DNA of 64,000 nt, taken from Vombatus ursinus (taxonomy: Eukaryota > Chordata > Mammalia > Diprotodontia > Vombatidae). How positions within the stretch are numbered: position 1 is the stretch's first letter; each line of letters begins with the position of its first letter. A program made the translations under genes and the position numbers. Shown here piece by piece: positions 11,640 to 22,050 of the stretch. A model generated the notes under the pieces. It had not been told where the DNA came from, searched no databases, and saw only the letters and a list, made by a program, of their open reading frames with translations. The stretch spans positions 7,011,908-7,075,907 of the forward strand of contig NW_020954611.1 in assembly GCF_900497805.2 (NCBI RefSeq). The letters are read 5' to 3'.

Positions 11640-11840
11640 GCTCTTCCCATTCTCCCCCACACTCTTGTGGACCCCACCTTTTTTTGCCACTCCAACATGC
11701 TTTTCCAGCTTTATCTCATATTATTCCCCTTCACAAATTCTATATTCCAGACAAACCAGAATACTAGCTGTTCCTTGAATGTGACATTCCATCTATTGTC
11801 TCTGTGGACAACCCTTATTGAAAGGCAGTCCCTAGAGCTT
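11640..11840 (+). repeat. L2 LINE 3' UTR fragment
   Basis: 'tattccccttcacaaattc', 'gtgacattccatctattg', 'tctgtggacaaccc' match the middle of the L2 3' UTR. The open frame that crosses this stretch (11478-11930) is fortuitous. Confidence 0.65.
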
Positions 11841-12117
11841 CTAAAGACATCCTTGGAACCATTTATCTTTCTTATTCAATCAGGGATATGCCCAAGTGCT
11901 AAGGAAATCCCAAGAAAGGAACAATACTAAGTGTTATCCTACTTTGAAATATTGAAAAAATAGAAAGTCCATGAAGTAACTTTACTTACTGTTGCAAATT
12001 AAGGATCTGTGAACCATACTTTAAAAATCTAGTTCTAGCCAAGAATTGGGGAAGAGGTTAGAGGCAGAGTATTTTCTCTCCTCTACAATTCCATTGGGCA
12101 TGCTTCTTTATGCTGCA

Positions 12118-12590
12118 GGAGTAGAGAGAGAGAAAGACAGAGAGACAGAGATAGAAAAATAGAAAGACAGAGACAGAGATAGAAACAGAGAAAATAGAGA
12201 CAGAGTGACAGGGATAGATGGAGATATAGAGAGATAGAGATATGTGGGTGGGGGAGAAGACAGAGAGAGACACACACATACACAGACAGAGACAGATGTA
12301 GAGACAGAGAGAGACAGAAAGACAGAGGCAGAGAAACAGAGATAGAGTGACAGAGATAGATGGAGATATAGAGAGAACTAGAGATACATGGTGAGGGAGA
12401 AGACAGAGAGACACACACACACATACACAGAGACAGACATAGAGACAGAGAGAGACAAAAAGAGACAGAGGCAGAGAAAACAGAGATAGAGTGACAGAGA
12501 TAGATGGAGATATATAGAAAGACAGAGACATACATAGGGAGAGGGGAGAAAGACAGAGAGATAGACAGAGACAGAGAGGAAAGAGTCTAC
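12118..12590. repeat. Purine-rich minisatellite, ~143-bp period
   Basis: GA/ACA-rich sequence with a higher-order repeat. The marker 'agtgacag.gatagatggag' recurs at 12204, 12346 and 12490, giving spacings of 142 and 144 bp and about 2.6-3 units. Each unit contains the same order of sub-blocks (gagatatagagaga, gggagaagacagagag, acacacac, gacagaggcagag). Its long minus-strand Ser/Leu/Cys-rich frames are composition artefacts. Confidence 0.9.
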
Positions 12591-12599
12591 TTAGAAAAA

Positions 12600-12935
12600 T
12601 ACTTGAATAGAATCTTAGAACTGGAAAAGACCCCAGAAATCATCCAGTCCCCAAATCTATTAGATACAGAATACTTCCACACTGTCTGAGTCAAATCATC
12701 ATCCAATATATACTTCGATACTTCCTGTGATGAATAAGCCCTTTCCACTTTGAGATTACAAGACTTGTTAGGAATTTTTTCCTTATTTTGATTGGAAATC
12801 TGCCTCCCTGTCATATCCACTCATTGATCTTAATTGAGCTCTTAGGGTTCTGGCAGAACAAATTTAATCTCTTTCCCATGGGACAAGCTGAAGGCAATAA
12901 ACATGTTTCCCTAAGTCTTCTCCAGACCCATCATA
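12600..12935 (-). repeat. CR1/L3-clade LINE 3' part, antisense
   Basis: Read on the plus strand the order is 'atcttagaactggaaaag', 'catcatccaatatatact', 'aatctgcctccctgtcat', 'ccctaagtcttctccaga', which is the reversed 3' region of an L3/CR1 element. No intact coding sequence. Confidence 0.65.
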
Positions 12936-13059
12936 CAGATTTTTAGTTTGGCCTACAAATTTGGTAGAAAACTAAAAAAAAAATCACTTCACCCCTTAGT
13001 TTTTCAGTCAAGTACAAAGTTTACTGAGTAAATACCACCCTCGTTTGAAATATTAACAC

Positions 13060-13175
13060 GGAGAGTACCTTGGAGATCACTCAGTCCAACCCCCTCATTT
13101 TACAGATTAAGAGACTGAGGATCAGGGGAATAAAGGCATTTATTCAAGGATGTGCTCCTAGTGTGGTGTGGAATA
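13060..13175 (-). repeat. MIR-like SINE, antisense
   Basis: 'ccttggagatcactcagtcc', 'cctcattttacagattaaga' core, decayed. Confidence 0.65.
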
Positions 13176-13179
13176 AGTA

Positions 13180-13432
13180 TTCTCTAATCCCCCTGTAAAA
13201 TGTTTTATATAAATTTATCTGTATACATGTTTCTCTCTGCCACCCCCAAAATGGAATGCAAATTTCCTTTTTTTGTTTGTTTGTTAAGGTCAGAATTTAA
13301 AAAATAAATAAATTAAAGGAAAAAAATGTATGTAAGATCTTTGAGAGACTGTTTCATTTTTATCTTTGAACTCCTGGAATCTTGCACTGCTCTTGGAAAA
13401 CCACGGTGCTCAATAAACTCTTTTTAAATTAA
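13180..13432 (+). repeat. L2 LINE 3' end split by A-rich insert
   Basis: L2 blocks at 13190-13260 and at 13330-13430 ('gatctttgagagactgtttc', 'ggtgctcaataaactc') are separated by A-rich sequence. Confidence 0.55.
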
Positions 13433-13970
13433 GTTGTCTCTAAAATGACCTCTAAGGCCCCCAATACCTCTAACTCTACCCTGAATCTACTCTATCTCTT
13501 TCCTCAGGTCTTCCTCAACCACTCTATTGTCAGACCAAGTCACACAAGGAAATATTGCAGAGCTGTGCATAAATCCTGACCAACAACAGTGATATTACAG
13601 AGATACTCTCCAAAGAGAACCAGAGCCGGCTTTATTTTCCTAGGTAAAAGAACAGACCATGATGAATGGGGATTTCACAAAGGACATAGTAACTGGGCTA
13701 GAAATGATAAACACAGCCTAGAAGATTCCCAAGTAGCTCATTCATAAAACCAACACTGTGACTAATTACAGATTACCTAATTAATCAAGCCATAAAAGCT
13801 GGGTATGAACCAAGTGATATTTTTTATTGTTTTTGAAATTTGGGCCAAAAAACAATTTGCTTTCATCTCATTTTATATTCAACAAACATTTATTAAAATG
13901 TCTACCCCATGCAAGGAACTATGGTGGACCCTTTGTTTCAAATACAATTAGGAACCTGAGGCATTGATCT
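13433..13970. other. Unassigned sequence
   Basis: No recognised repeat or gene except a possible antisense L2 end scrap at 13880-13930 ('caacaaacatttattaaaa'). Confidence 0.4.
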
Positions 13971-13974
13971 ATCA

Positions 13975-14460
13975 AATGAGAGAGCTTAGACTATAGAATT
14001 TCTCTAGTCCCTTGATGTACCTGTGAGATCCAGGCATGTCAGTTTCAGAATCCCTGGGTTTCAGTTTCCTCACCTATAAAATGGGTAAATACTATTCCAA
14101 CTCCCCTTGAGCTTGGTGACATACATGGGAGATAAAGCACCTGAGTTTTGAATCCTGCCTTTGATACTAGCTATGTTATCCTGGACAAATCATATATCAT
14201 AGGAATATAATATGATGAGATTTAGAGTTGGAAAGGACCTCAAGAGGACAGCTAGTCCAACTCTCTTATTTTATAGATGAACTGAAGTCCAAAGAGTTAA
14301 GTGACTTACCCAAGGTCACATAGTTAATAAGTGGCTGAGCAGGGATTTGAACTCAATTCTCAGATTCCTCTCCCAGCCCCAATTTCATTATCTATAAAAT
14401 GGGGATAAAATATCCCTGGTATTTAACTCACAAAGATAGTATAAGTCTCAAATGAAATAA
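13975..14460 (+). repeat. MIR cluster, sense copies split by an antisense copy
   Basis: A first MIR covers 13975-14105. A second starts near 14110 ('ttgaatcctgcctttgatac', 'ctggacaaatcatata') and resumes at about 14380 ('tttcattatctataaaatgg'), interrupted by the antisense MIR at 14205-14375. Confidence 0.7.
14205..14375 (-). repeat. Antisense MIR inserted in a sense MIR
   Basis: 'gagttggaaaggacctcaag', 'tattttatagatgaactgaa', 'gacttacccaaggtcacata', 'gatttgaactcaattctcag'. The sense MIR on either side reads through when this copy is removed. Confidence 0.7.
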
Positions 14461-14565
14461 GGCACAGAGAGGTCCATTGGCTTATTTTGGGTCATACAGG
14501 TAATATCAGAGCTAGGAATTGAACTCAGATTTTCTTAATCCATTGCTGTTTCCACTGTACCAAGT
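14460..14565 (-). repeat. MIR SINE fragment, antisense
   Basis: 'gcttattttgggtcatacag', 'gaattgaactcagattttc', then a degenerate tRNA-like head. Confidence 0.6.
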
Positions 14566-14925
14566 CACCCCCATCTATTTTGAGAGGTAAGCAGGTATTT
14601 TATGTCATTACAATAATTGTCCTGAGCTGTTGCTTAACTATTAAGTAACCAATTAGTCAATTTGACACATTTAATTGGTTGACATGACACAGGCTGGTCC
14701 CACTCACAAGTGACCAGTTGCCCAGGGATCAATTAACACTCATTTTATCTAGACTTTTGTTATTAACCTGGTCCTAGTGGCCACATATATTGAGTAATTT
14801 TAGTTCTTAATGGTGATGAAAGTAATTTCTAAGAAGGAAACTAATAAAGATGAATAAGATTTGTAGCAAGAAAGAGCTTGGTTTGAGACTCTAGTTAGCA
14901 TAAGAACTGGCTCTAGCACTTCATA
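14566..14925. other. Unassigned AT-rich sequence with CCAAT-type inverted repeat
   Basis: No repeat recognised. Contains an inverted repeat around 14645-14685 (aaccaatta ... taattggtt) and several TAAT/ATTA motifs. Confidence 0.4.
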
Positions 14926-14929
14926 GCTT

Positions 14930-15170
14930 CTCCAAGAAGCCTTCCTTATCCCCTCTTAATTCCAGTGCCCTCTGTCAATATTTTCTTTTCTATCCTGTTT
15001 ACAACTTTCTTTGTGCATATTCTTTTGCATGTTGTCTCCCCGATTAGATTGTAAGTTCCTTGAGGTCAGGGACTGTCTTTTGCCTCTTTTGTATCCCAAG
15101 CACTTAGCACAGTGCCTGGCACATAGTCTTTAATTCTAGTCATAAATGCTTATTGATTAATTGATTGTGG
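14930..15170 (+). repeat. L2 LINE 3' end
   Basis: Well-preserved: 'attgtaagttccttgaggtc', 'gcacttagcacagtgcctgg', 'aaatgcttattgattaattg'. Confidence 0.85.
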
Positions 15171-15171
15171 G

Positions 15172-15292
15172 GCTTTGGTCTATTCATTTCCCCTCTCTAG
15201 AGCTCAGTCTTCTCATCTGTAAAGTAAGAGGATCAGACAGCATACCTGCTAAGGTCCCTTCTGGCGTCTATGATCTCTGAGTCTATCAATGC
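15172..15292 (+). repeat. MIR SINE fragment
   Basis: 'cagtcttctcatctgtaaag' and 'ctaaggtcccttctggc', MIR 3' half. Confidence 0.7.
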
Positions 15293-15730
15293 ACGCTGAA
15301 AGTGTATCAGACTTAGCTTCATCCCAAAATGCCTCAATCAAAAACCATGTGCATCTCTTGCTGCTTTTCCCCTAAAATTTCATCCCATGTAGAATTCAAT
15401 TTGACATTTTTCCTATTCTGAAAGTGAAGTAACAACCTGTTCTTTCTCTCAGACTGTGGTTGGAAGGTTAAAATAATCATGGGAGTTATGAATAATTTCC
15501 ATTGTTTTCAATGAGTGAATTTAAAAGGACCAAAGTCTACAATCTTTTACTGATCAATTAACCCATTAGGTGTTGATTATTCAATTCCTTTTAGAGGCTG
15601 TGATTTGGGGTCAGGTCTTCATGGTCAGCTTCAAGCAACAGGAATGCCGTTTGACATGGGGTTCATAAGCATCTTCTCTTGGGAGCAAGATGAAATTATA
15701 TTGCTTCAGTACAATGGACAGTAACTTTTC
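15293..15730. other. Unassigned single-copy-looking sequence
   Basis: No repeat recognised. 15540-15660 contains several ATTA motifs and reads like ordinary conserved-type non-coding DNA, but conservation cannot be judged from one sequence. Confidence 0.4.
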
Positions 15731-15734
15731 TCCA

Positions 15735-15980
15735 GTTTTAGTGGCTAGAGCACTAGAATTGGAGATAGTAAGACCTGGGAGACAGTAAGGTTGTGACTAC
15801 TATCACAGTAAGGTAGTGAACCTGGTAGGTTTACATCCTACCTTTGATACTTGCTGTGTGGTTATGGACAATTTACTTCTTTAAGTCTCAATTTCTTCAA
15901 ATGATATAAGGTATATAAAGTGTACCTTTGCAAACTTCAAAGCACTTGCTTTATGTATATTCTGGCCTTCCCTCCTAAAG
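15735..15980 (+). repeat. MIR SINE
   Basis: 'tgctgtgtggttatggaca', 'gtctcaatttcttcaaatg', 'caaacttcaaagcacttgc'. The body carries a small internal duplication ('agtaaggt' blocks). Confidence 0.6.
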
Positions 15981-16635
15981 CCAGGCTTCTTACATCTCTC
16001 CCCTCATGGTTCTCAGGCATACTGAGAAGTTTGTAAGTATCTCTCTTCTATCGCCATTGACTCAAGCCCCCACTGGCTAAACTCTCTCCCTGGGAGGAGG
16101 CCAGTTCTATTTAAAGATATAACATTAATTAGCCTTTACACAAAGACAGCTAGAGCAAACATTTTCTCCAACTCCTCCAATGCATATACTCCCCTGTGCC
16201 AGTTCTTTCTCTAGGGAGGAGTAGGCTCAACAGTTCCTGTATAGCTTTGGTCCCACCAAGTTCACATTCAAAGGTGGCATCTTTTCTGGATGAGTCCTCA
16301 TCTCAGCTTCTTCTGGGGAGTAAGCCTGGAGGTCCTCCCACAGATATTTCCTAGCTCCTTGAGGTATTGATGCTGTGCTGACTACAGTAACTAACTTGAG
16401 CTCCTACTCCCAGATTCCTATGGCTTACTCTTCTGACCTTTTTAAACTCCTGACTCTACTCCCTTTACAAGATAGGATGAGTGAAGAAGTCACAAATATC
16501 TCTTAGAAGCAAATGAGATAAGAGACCATACATGAGGCTGATAAGCCTTTTCCAATGATCCAGAAGTCAAAGGGCCTCTTTTCAACACCTGATTAGCTTA
16601 TCAGAACCTGGTTAGCTTATCAGAATCAGCCTGCA
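15981..16635. other. Unassigned sequence with a GATA-motif cluster at its 3' end
   Basis: No repeat family recognised. Four WGATAR sites lie in 108 bp at 16516, 16538, 16597 and 16616; the last three share the extended form CTGATAAG or its reverse. Confidence 0.5.
16516..16623. promoter_or_regulatory. Candidate cluster of GATA-factor sites
   Basis: AGATAAG at 16516-16522, CTGATAAG at 16538-16545, CTTATCAG at 16597-16604 and 16616-16623. The last two are the repeated part of a 19-bp tandem duplication (ttagcttatcaga). GATA-family zinc-finger proteins bind WGATAR. Whether the site is used is unknown. Confidence 0.35.
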
Positions 16636-16639
16636 CATG

Positions 16640-17355
16640 CTCCAAAGTGTAGCTTCCCAAGACACTTCATTTTCATATTCTAACAGCTCTTCCAGAAGTC
16701 AGATTCTCTCTTATGGGAGGTATCTTTCAGGGTTCTGTCCTGAGCCCCACTTCTCTTCTCTCTCTATACTACTTCATTTGGTGATCTCATTAGCTCCCCC
16801 TTACTTACTATCTCTTTGCAAATGAGTCTCAAATCTACCTTTCCTGCTGCAATCTTTCTGCTGATCTCCAATCTCATATCCCCAACTAGCTTTCAGACAT
16901 CTCAAACTGGATGTCCAGTAGACATCTTAAACTCAACATATCCAAAACAGAATTCAATATTTTTCTCCTAAAGCCTCTCTCCCTCCCACCTCCTCTATTA
17001 CTGCAGAGGGCAGCACCATCCTCCCAGTCCCTCAGGCTTACAACCTAGAGATCATCCTGGATTCCTCACCATCTCTCACTCCCCATATGCAAGCTGTTGC
17101 TAAGGTCTGTTGATTCATTTCTGCAACATCTCCTGAATACTTCCCTTTCTCTCCTTTGACACTGCCCCTACCCTGGTGCAGGCCTTTATCACCTCATGCC
17201 TGGACTTTTCCAATAGCCTGCTGCTAGGTCTACCTGCCTCAAGTCTCTCCCCACTCCAATCCAGCCTCCACTTAGCTACCAAAGTATTTTTCCTAAAGTG
17301 CAGATCCAACCATGTCACCACCACCATCACACTTCTCCCGCATTATGAAAGGCTT
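16640..17355 (+). mobile_element. L2 LINE, ORF2 C-terminal part
   Basis: About 0.7 kb of L2 coding region. The first half encodes, in shifting frames, 'LSDISNWMSSRHLKLN'-like sequence (consensus of CR1/L2 reverse transcriptase after the catalytic region). The second half (17176-17358) stays open for 60 codons and reads 'CLDFSNSLLLGLPASSLSPL', matching the L2 block LDYCNSLL.GLP. Degraded elsewhere, and the 3' UTR is missing, so the copy is truncated at both ends. Confidence 0.8.
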
Positions 17356-17789
17356 TGATTGTCAAAGAGAGGATCCTGAAGGCAATAAGAAGCCAGGTTT
17401 CTAGTGTTCTTTCTACAATATCCATGAGGAGGGAGCTGCCAAGAAAGAATGGGAGGGTGAACCCAAAGAGTTTTCCTGCCACATTATCCTGCCTGGAAGA
17501 ATTTGTAATCCCCAGGTGAGGAAAGATGGGAGTGGTGCCCAGTTCTACTAATTAGAGCCTCATTTAGGTTAATAAGCATCTCTTTTAAAATGCAAATACT
17601 CCATGGGAAAATTCAACCTTTTTAAATGTTATTGTGATTGACTTGGATTCAACTCAATGGAAGTTTACTAAGAAGACTTACTATGAGAGAAATATTTTGT
17701 CAGATAGCCTGCGATTTAACACATTGTAAATGGTGGAACAGTATCCCACTGGGAAGAAATAGAATTGATTAATTCTAGTATATTCTCTT

Positions 17790-17932
17790 CCTCTGAGTAG
17801 TGGTGTGAAAAGGTCACTTCAATTCTCTGGGCTTTAATTTCCTTCGTGAAATGGAGGCAAGGGATAAAGGGAGCTGATGGGTAGAGACAATCTTTAGGTC
17901 CCTTCCAGCTTTAAATCTGTGATCCTATTATC
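17790..17932 (+). repeat. MIR SINE fragment
   Basis: 'tttaatttccttcgtgaaat', 'ggtcccttccagctttaaa'. Confidence 0.65.
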
Positions 17933-17934
17933 CT

Positions 17935-18290
17935 TTGATACCTGCGTTCCAGTTCCCAAATCTGCTACTAACTAGCTTACTGATTTTCATCATGTCATGC
18001 CACCTCATAAGGCCTCAGTTTACCCCTCTATAAAATGAGGGAGTTTGACAAGATCAGGGGTTCTTGACATTTTTTGTCATGTTCTGCTTTGGAAGTCCAG
18101 TGAAACCTATAGGCCTCTGCTCAAATATATTTTAAAATGCATAAAATACATTGGATTGCAAAGAAAACAAATTATATTGCAATATAGTTATCAAAATATT
18201 TTTCAAAGTCATTCATGAAATTCAGGCTGGGAACTCTTGGACTGGATGGTCTCTAAGATCCCCTGGCATTTTTGGGTTCTGTAGGTCACC
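17935..18290 (+). repeat. MIR SINE interrupted by a hAT-like MITE
   Basis: Left part 17935-18054 ('ttaccccctctataaaatgag'-like core) and right part 18240-18290 ('ggatggtctctaagatccc') form one MIR when the insert at 18055-18239 is removed. Confidence 0.75.
18047..18247. mobile_element. hAT-like MITE with 8-bp target duplication
   Basis: A 185-bp element (18055-18239) begins CAGGGGTTCTTGAC and ends so that its reverse complement starts CAAGAGTTCCCAGC, giving imperfect terminal inverted repeats. It is flanked by 8-bp duplications gacaagat (18047-18054) and gactggat (18240-18247), two mismatches. An 8-bp duplication and CAG-type ends are characteristic of hAT transposons. There is no coding capacity, so it is non-autonomous. 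Confidence 0.75.
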
Positions 18291-18299
18291 TGAGAATAT

Positions 18300-18778
18300 T
18301 AACTAGATGTCCCAGTAGTGCCAACAAACTTGAACTATTATTCAGTATAATTTATTTTTTCAGAAGAACTATAGCCTTTCGCTTTTTGCTCTAAAATTCT
18401 GTTATTTGGTTATGGTAAACCCAGCTTCCTAGGTAATCACTCAGACTTTAGCATCCAAGTTGAACTGGAAATCCCTCTTAGCTTTTGATTTTCCAACTAC
18501 TCTAGAATTATTCGCTGAAGGACAGGCAGATTTCTGAGCCAGTCTGAGCAATAATGGACGTGTTTTGCTTGAATGCTCACAAAGACAATACATTGCCCAC
18601 ACATCAATCTATTTCTTGTGCTGATATTGAAGAATAACTTATAGGATAGGGCTAACAGCCTATAATTCTGAGCTTTTTGCCCAAGTATGCTATGTGTACA
18701 ACTCCTACAATCAATTGGCTTGCCATCTTCCCATGCAGTCTACAGAAATGAGATTTTCTAATGATCACAGTATCATCA
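18300..18778. other. Unassigned single-copy-looking sequence
   Basis: No repeat recognised, no open frame. Contains several ACAAAG/ACAATA (SOX-like) and ATCAAT motifs. Confidence 0.4.
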
Positions 18779-18779
18779 G

Positions 18780-18962
18780 TTTAAAGCTAAAAAAGAGATC
18801 CTAGGGGCCACTGAGTTTAACCTCTTTATTTTACAGATGAGAAAACTGAGGAACAGAAAGGTCAAGGTTACATAACTACTAAGCGGCTGAGACAGGATTT
18901 GAATTCAGGTCTTCTTGACTGAAAACCATTGCTCTATATACCACACCAACTACCTCCCTCTT
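18780..18962 (-). repeat. MIR-like SINE, antisense
   Basis: 'aaaaagagatcctaggggcc', 'ttattttacagatgagaaaa', 'gacaggatttgaattcagg', 'ccattgctctatataccac': nearly full-length reverse MIR. Confidence 0.8.
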
Positions 18963-19074
18963 TTAGGAGATTTTAAAAATAATGACTGAGTATATTTACA
19001 GAGTTCCACGGCTCAGTGGCCATGAAGGTGAGGCAGGAGAAACAGGCAAGGAGGAAGAATGGAATGTATTTGAA

Positions 19075-19248
19075 AGATTAGTATGGGAATCAGGAGGCTG
19101 GAATTTGTGTCCTTGCTATTCTTTATAACCTGTGTGACTTGAACAAGTCACCTGGACTCCAAGCCTCACTTTCCCCACTTATAAAATGAGAGGATTAGAC
19201 CAGATTATCTCTAAAATCCCTTCTAAGTTATATTATCTTAAATCAGAC
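19075..19248 (+). repeat. MIR SINE
   Basis: 'gacttgaacaagtcacctgg', 'cttataaaatgagaggatta', 'atctctaaaatcccttcta'. Confidence 0.75.
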
Positions 19249-19254
19249 AGCTAG

Positions 19255-19620
19255 TCAATAAATGAGCAAGCATTATGTTTATATAATGTATTATATTTAT
19301 TATGTTCATATTATATTTGTATAACCTTATATTAATTATGTTTATATAATATGTTTATTATACTTATGTAATAGATTAAGCTTATTATGGGCCAAATACT
19401 ATACTAAGCATTGGGGATGCAAAAAAAGGCAAAACATAATCCCTACATTCTAATGGGAGGAGTGGAAAAGATGTAAATTGTTAGGTGCATACAAGGTGTA
19501 TACAGAGTAAATAGGATCTGAGGGGGAAAGGCATTTGTATTGGGTTGGATGGAAGAAATGGATTCCTGAAGAAGGTAAGCTCTAATTTGAGTCTTAAAGC
19601 ACACTTCAAGGGTCTATCAT
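19255..19620 (-). repeat. L2 LINE 3' end, antisense, with AT-rich expansion
   Basis: Reverse L2 3' end. Its start is duplicated and spread by a TTATAT-rich tract (19270-19375); after that 'aagcattggggatgcaaaaa', 'ctacattctaatgggagg' and the L2 body to 19620 follow. Confidence 0.7.
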
Positions 19621-20240
19621 TTCATGGGTGTGAGCTCTCCTGCTACCAATGAAGCTCTTGGCTCCTTTGTGACTTAGATGATCTTTGAGAGTAGCTGAGG
19701 CAGAAGAGCTGAAGCTAAAGATATTCATTCTCCTGGAACCAGCCTGGTACTTGAACCACAAAAACTCAGTCCTACTTGGGGCCTTTCCATCTGGGTAAGT
19801 CCTTCCTTAGCTTGAACTCAGGTGGCCTATCCCTCAGGAATCCAGGGTCATGCCATAAGTCCATGCCTTGATGAGGAATTGGAGTAAGACCTTAGAGGTA
19901 TCATCATCATCATCATCATCATCATCACAATATTAACAAACAATAGGGCCTGCTACCTCAACACAGTTTATGAAAAGCTGAACTTTCAGAAAGGAAAGAC
20001 TAATTTGATAGTGCCTTGCCCATAGTCATACTTAATACATGCTTATTGACTGACTTGTCAGCTGATAGGTGCTCTCAGACTACGTATTTAAAAGGTTAAA
20101 ATGTACAGGAATATTTCCTGAGCAGACATCACTGATAATAGATATCTGCACCTGGACCTATTAAAAGTAACTGATAAGGCTTCACTACAGGATGGAGACT
20201 ATGAAAGAGTTAAAATCCAAGAATGAAATTAAAAAATGAA
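19621..20240. other. Unassigned sequence with short (ATC)n
   Basis: Mostly unrecognised. Holds a short ATC microsatellite at about 19904-19927 and an L2-end-like scrap near 20020-20060 ('acatgcttattgactgac'). Confidence 0.45.
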
Positions 20241-20243
20241 AAA

Positions 20244-20272
20244 CACACACATACACACACACACACACACAT
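20244..20272. repeat. (AC)n microsatellite
   Basis: Near-perfect CA repeat. Confidence 0.9.
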
Positions 20273-20690
20273 AATCTTATTAGATCCTCATAGCAGCCCA
20301 TTGAGGTAGAAGCTATTATGATCCCCATTGGTGAAGTGAGTATAGTGCTGTATGTGGGAGTCAGGAAGACCTGAGTTCAAATGCTGCTTTAGGCATTAGC
20401 TGTGTGACCCTGAGCAAGTTATAACCTCTCGGCCTCAGTTTCCTCATCTGTAAAATGGGGATAATAATAACACCTACTTCTCAGAGAAGTCACGAGGACC
20501 AAATCATGTAACATAAGTAAAGCACCTTACAAACATTAAAGCACCATATGAATGCTAGCCATTGTTGTTACTGAAGCTAGGAGAACTTAAGTAATTATCT
20601 GGAGTTTATAAAGCTAGTAAATATCTAAAGCAGGATTTAAACTCAGGTCTTCCTGACTCCAAGTCAAATGCATCTCTACTACTTAAAAGC
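20273..20690 (-). repeat. Antisense MIR split by a sense MIR
   Basis: Antisense copy at 20273-20335 ('cctcatagcagcccattgag') continues at 20575-20690 ('gcaggatttaaactcaggtc'). Between them sits the sense MIR listed next. Confidence 0.7.
20336..20574 (+). repeat. MIR SINE (full-length type)
   Basis: 'gacctgagttcaaatgctgc' box B, 'agctgtgtgaccctgagcaa', 'cctcatctgtaaaatggg', 'aaagcaccttacaaacatta', 'aatgctagccattgttgtt': nearly complete THER1-type MIR. Confidence 0.85.
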
Positions 20691-21425
20691 TCACTATCCC
20701 TCCATACACTAACAGATATCAAATCCCTGTACTACAAAAGTAAATCTTCCAAGATCCTTGAGAACTCAACAAATTAATTGTACAGGAATCAGGGAAACAT
20801 TACTGCCAAAACCATCACCCCCAATTACCTGGGCATTGCATAGACACAAAAATATAAGAACAGTGCTTTTAACAGCTGTTGCCACATTGAACACATGTAG
20901 AATGAAAAGTTCTCTAAATAAAGAAATCTGGTGGACAAAAAGAAATCTATGTGGGAACAGGAAAGATTACACATCATCCTGGCCCTCTTGTCTGCTACTG
21001 GAGTTGTCCCAAAGATTATTTCAGTAAATTTACAGAAGATGAGCTTGTATCTCAGCACTTTTGTTCAATTTCAAAAAAAAAAAAGAAAAGGAAAGAAGGA
21101 AAAAAATCAGTCACTGTATCCTTCTGCCCAATAGTTCACTGAACATCAAATAAAAGAATAATGGTATTATTGTGACTTGTCCTAGAGCTGTGTTCATCTG
21201 AGCTCCATCAAACATGAAAATAAGAACAAAATAATAGTGATAACAAACATCAGAAGCCCTATGTGAGTAGGAATTCCTTCACTTTCTATGTAGTGCAAAT
21301 ACTGAATCACATTTTCCAGTTCCCACTGCATGTTTCTATTGGGCTGGATTTAGTTACCCTTACCTTAAATAATTATCATTTCAAATGGTGTGAATTTGAA
21401 AAATGCAACCAATTCATTAGATTCT
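20691..21425. other. Unassigned sequence with internal A-run
   Basis: No repeat or gene recognised. An A12 run at 21073-21084 could be the tail of an old retrocopy, but the upstream sequence resembles no family or gene that I know. Confidence 0.4.
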
Positions 21426-21429
21426 TTAT

Positions 21430-21525
21430 TTACACTAATTGCAACCTAGCTCTACTTGTATTCCCAGTGCTTTACACTATGCCTGGCACATAGTAGGAAC
21501 TTAATAAAATACTTGTCAATTAATT
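21430..21525 (+). repeat. L2 LINE 3' end
   Basis: 'cccagtgctttacactatgc', 'ggcacatagtaggaactta', terminal 'gtcaattaattgg'. Confidence 0.75.
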
Positions 21526-21527
21526 GG

Positions 21528-21690
21528 TTAATTAAACACTTTGAAATTTACAAAATGTTTTCCTCAACAATCCTTTGAGACAGATAGTAAAAATGTCACC
21601 TTAAATTGCAGATGAGGAAACTGTTGCTAATTTAGGTAAAATTACTAGCCCACAGGCACCAAGCTAGCGTGTGTTAGGAGAAGGACAAAT
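21528..21690 (-). repeat. MIR SINE, antisense
   Basis: 'ctttgaaatttacaaaatg', 'attgcagatgaggaaactg', 'actagcccacaggcaccaag'. Confidence 0.65.
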
Positions 21691-21884
21691 AATAATTATT
21701 CCTTTTCCCAAACTGGACAGGTTCAGGTCTAGGTGGAGGGAAGGGAGGGAAGCTATCTGAGGGAAAGCAGATCACTGAGCCTACATGTCTATGAGTTGAG
21801 GATAACAAGAGCTGTAATGGTCATGAGAAAACTCCTTTTCAAACTATATGATTCCTGTGCCTTTTGATTTACCCTATTCCATAC

Positions 21885-22050
21885 TCATGTTCTCATATGA
21901 TAACCCTGTGAGATAGGTATTACAAGTGTTACTGATCCCATTCGGCAGGTGGGGACACTAAAGTCCAAAGTGGTGGTAACTTCCTGGCCTAGAGGTCACA
22001 CAAGAAGTGTAATAGAAGGGTCAAGAAAGCAAAGCAGTAGACCACCAGCA
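21885..22050 (-). repeat. MIR SINE, antisense
   Basis: 'ataaccctgtgagataggta', 'ctgatcccattcggcaggtg', 'cctggcctagaggtcacaca'. Confidence 0.65.

Noticed and set aside
11478-11930. 150-codon plus-strand open frame
   Set aside because: Crosses a MIR end and an L2 3' UTR fragment; no domain.
12058-12535. Two long minus-strand frames rich in Ser, Leu, Cys and Val
   Set aside because: Translation of the purine minisatellite; composition artefact.
20691-21090. Possible processed pseudogene ending in an A-run
   Set aside because: A-run present, but the upstream sequence gives no recognisable protein or gene and no target duplication was seen.
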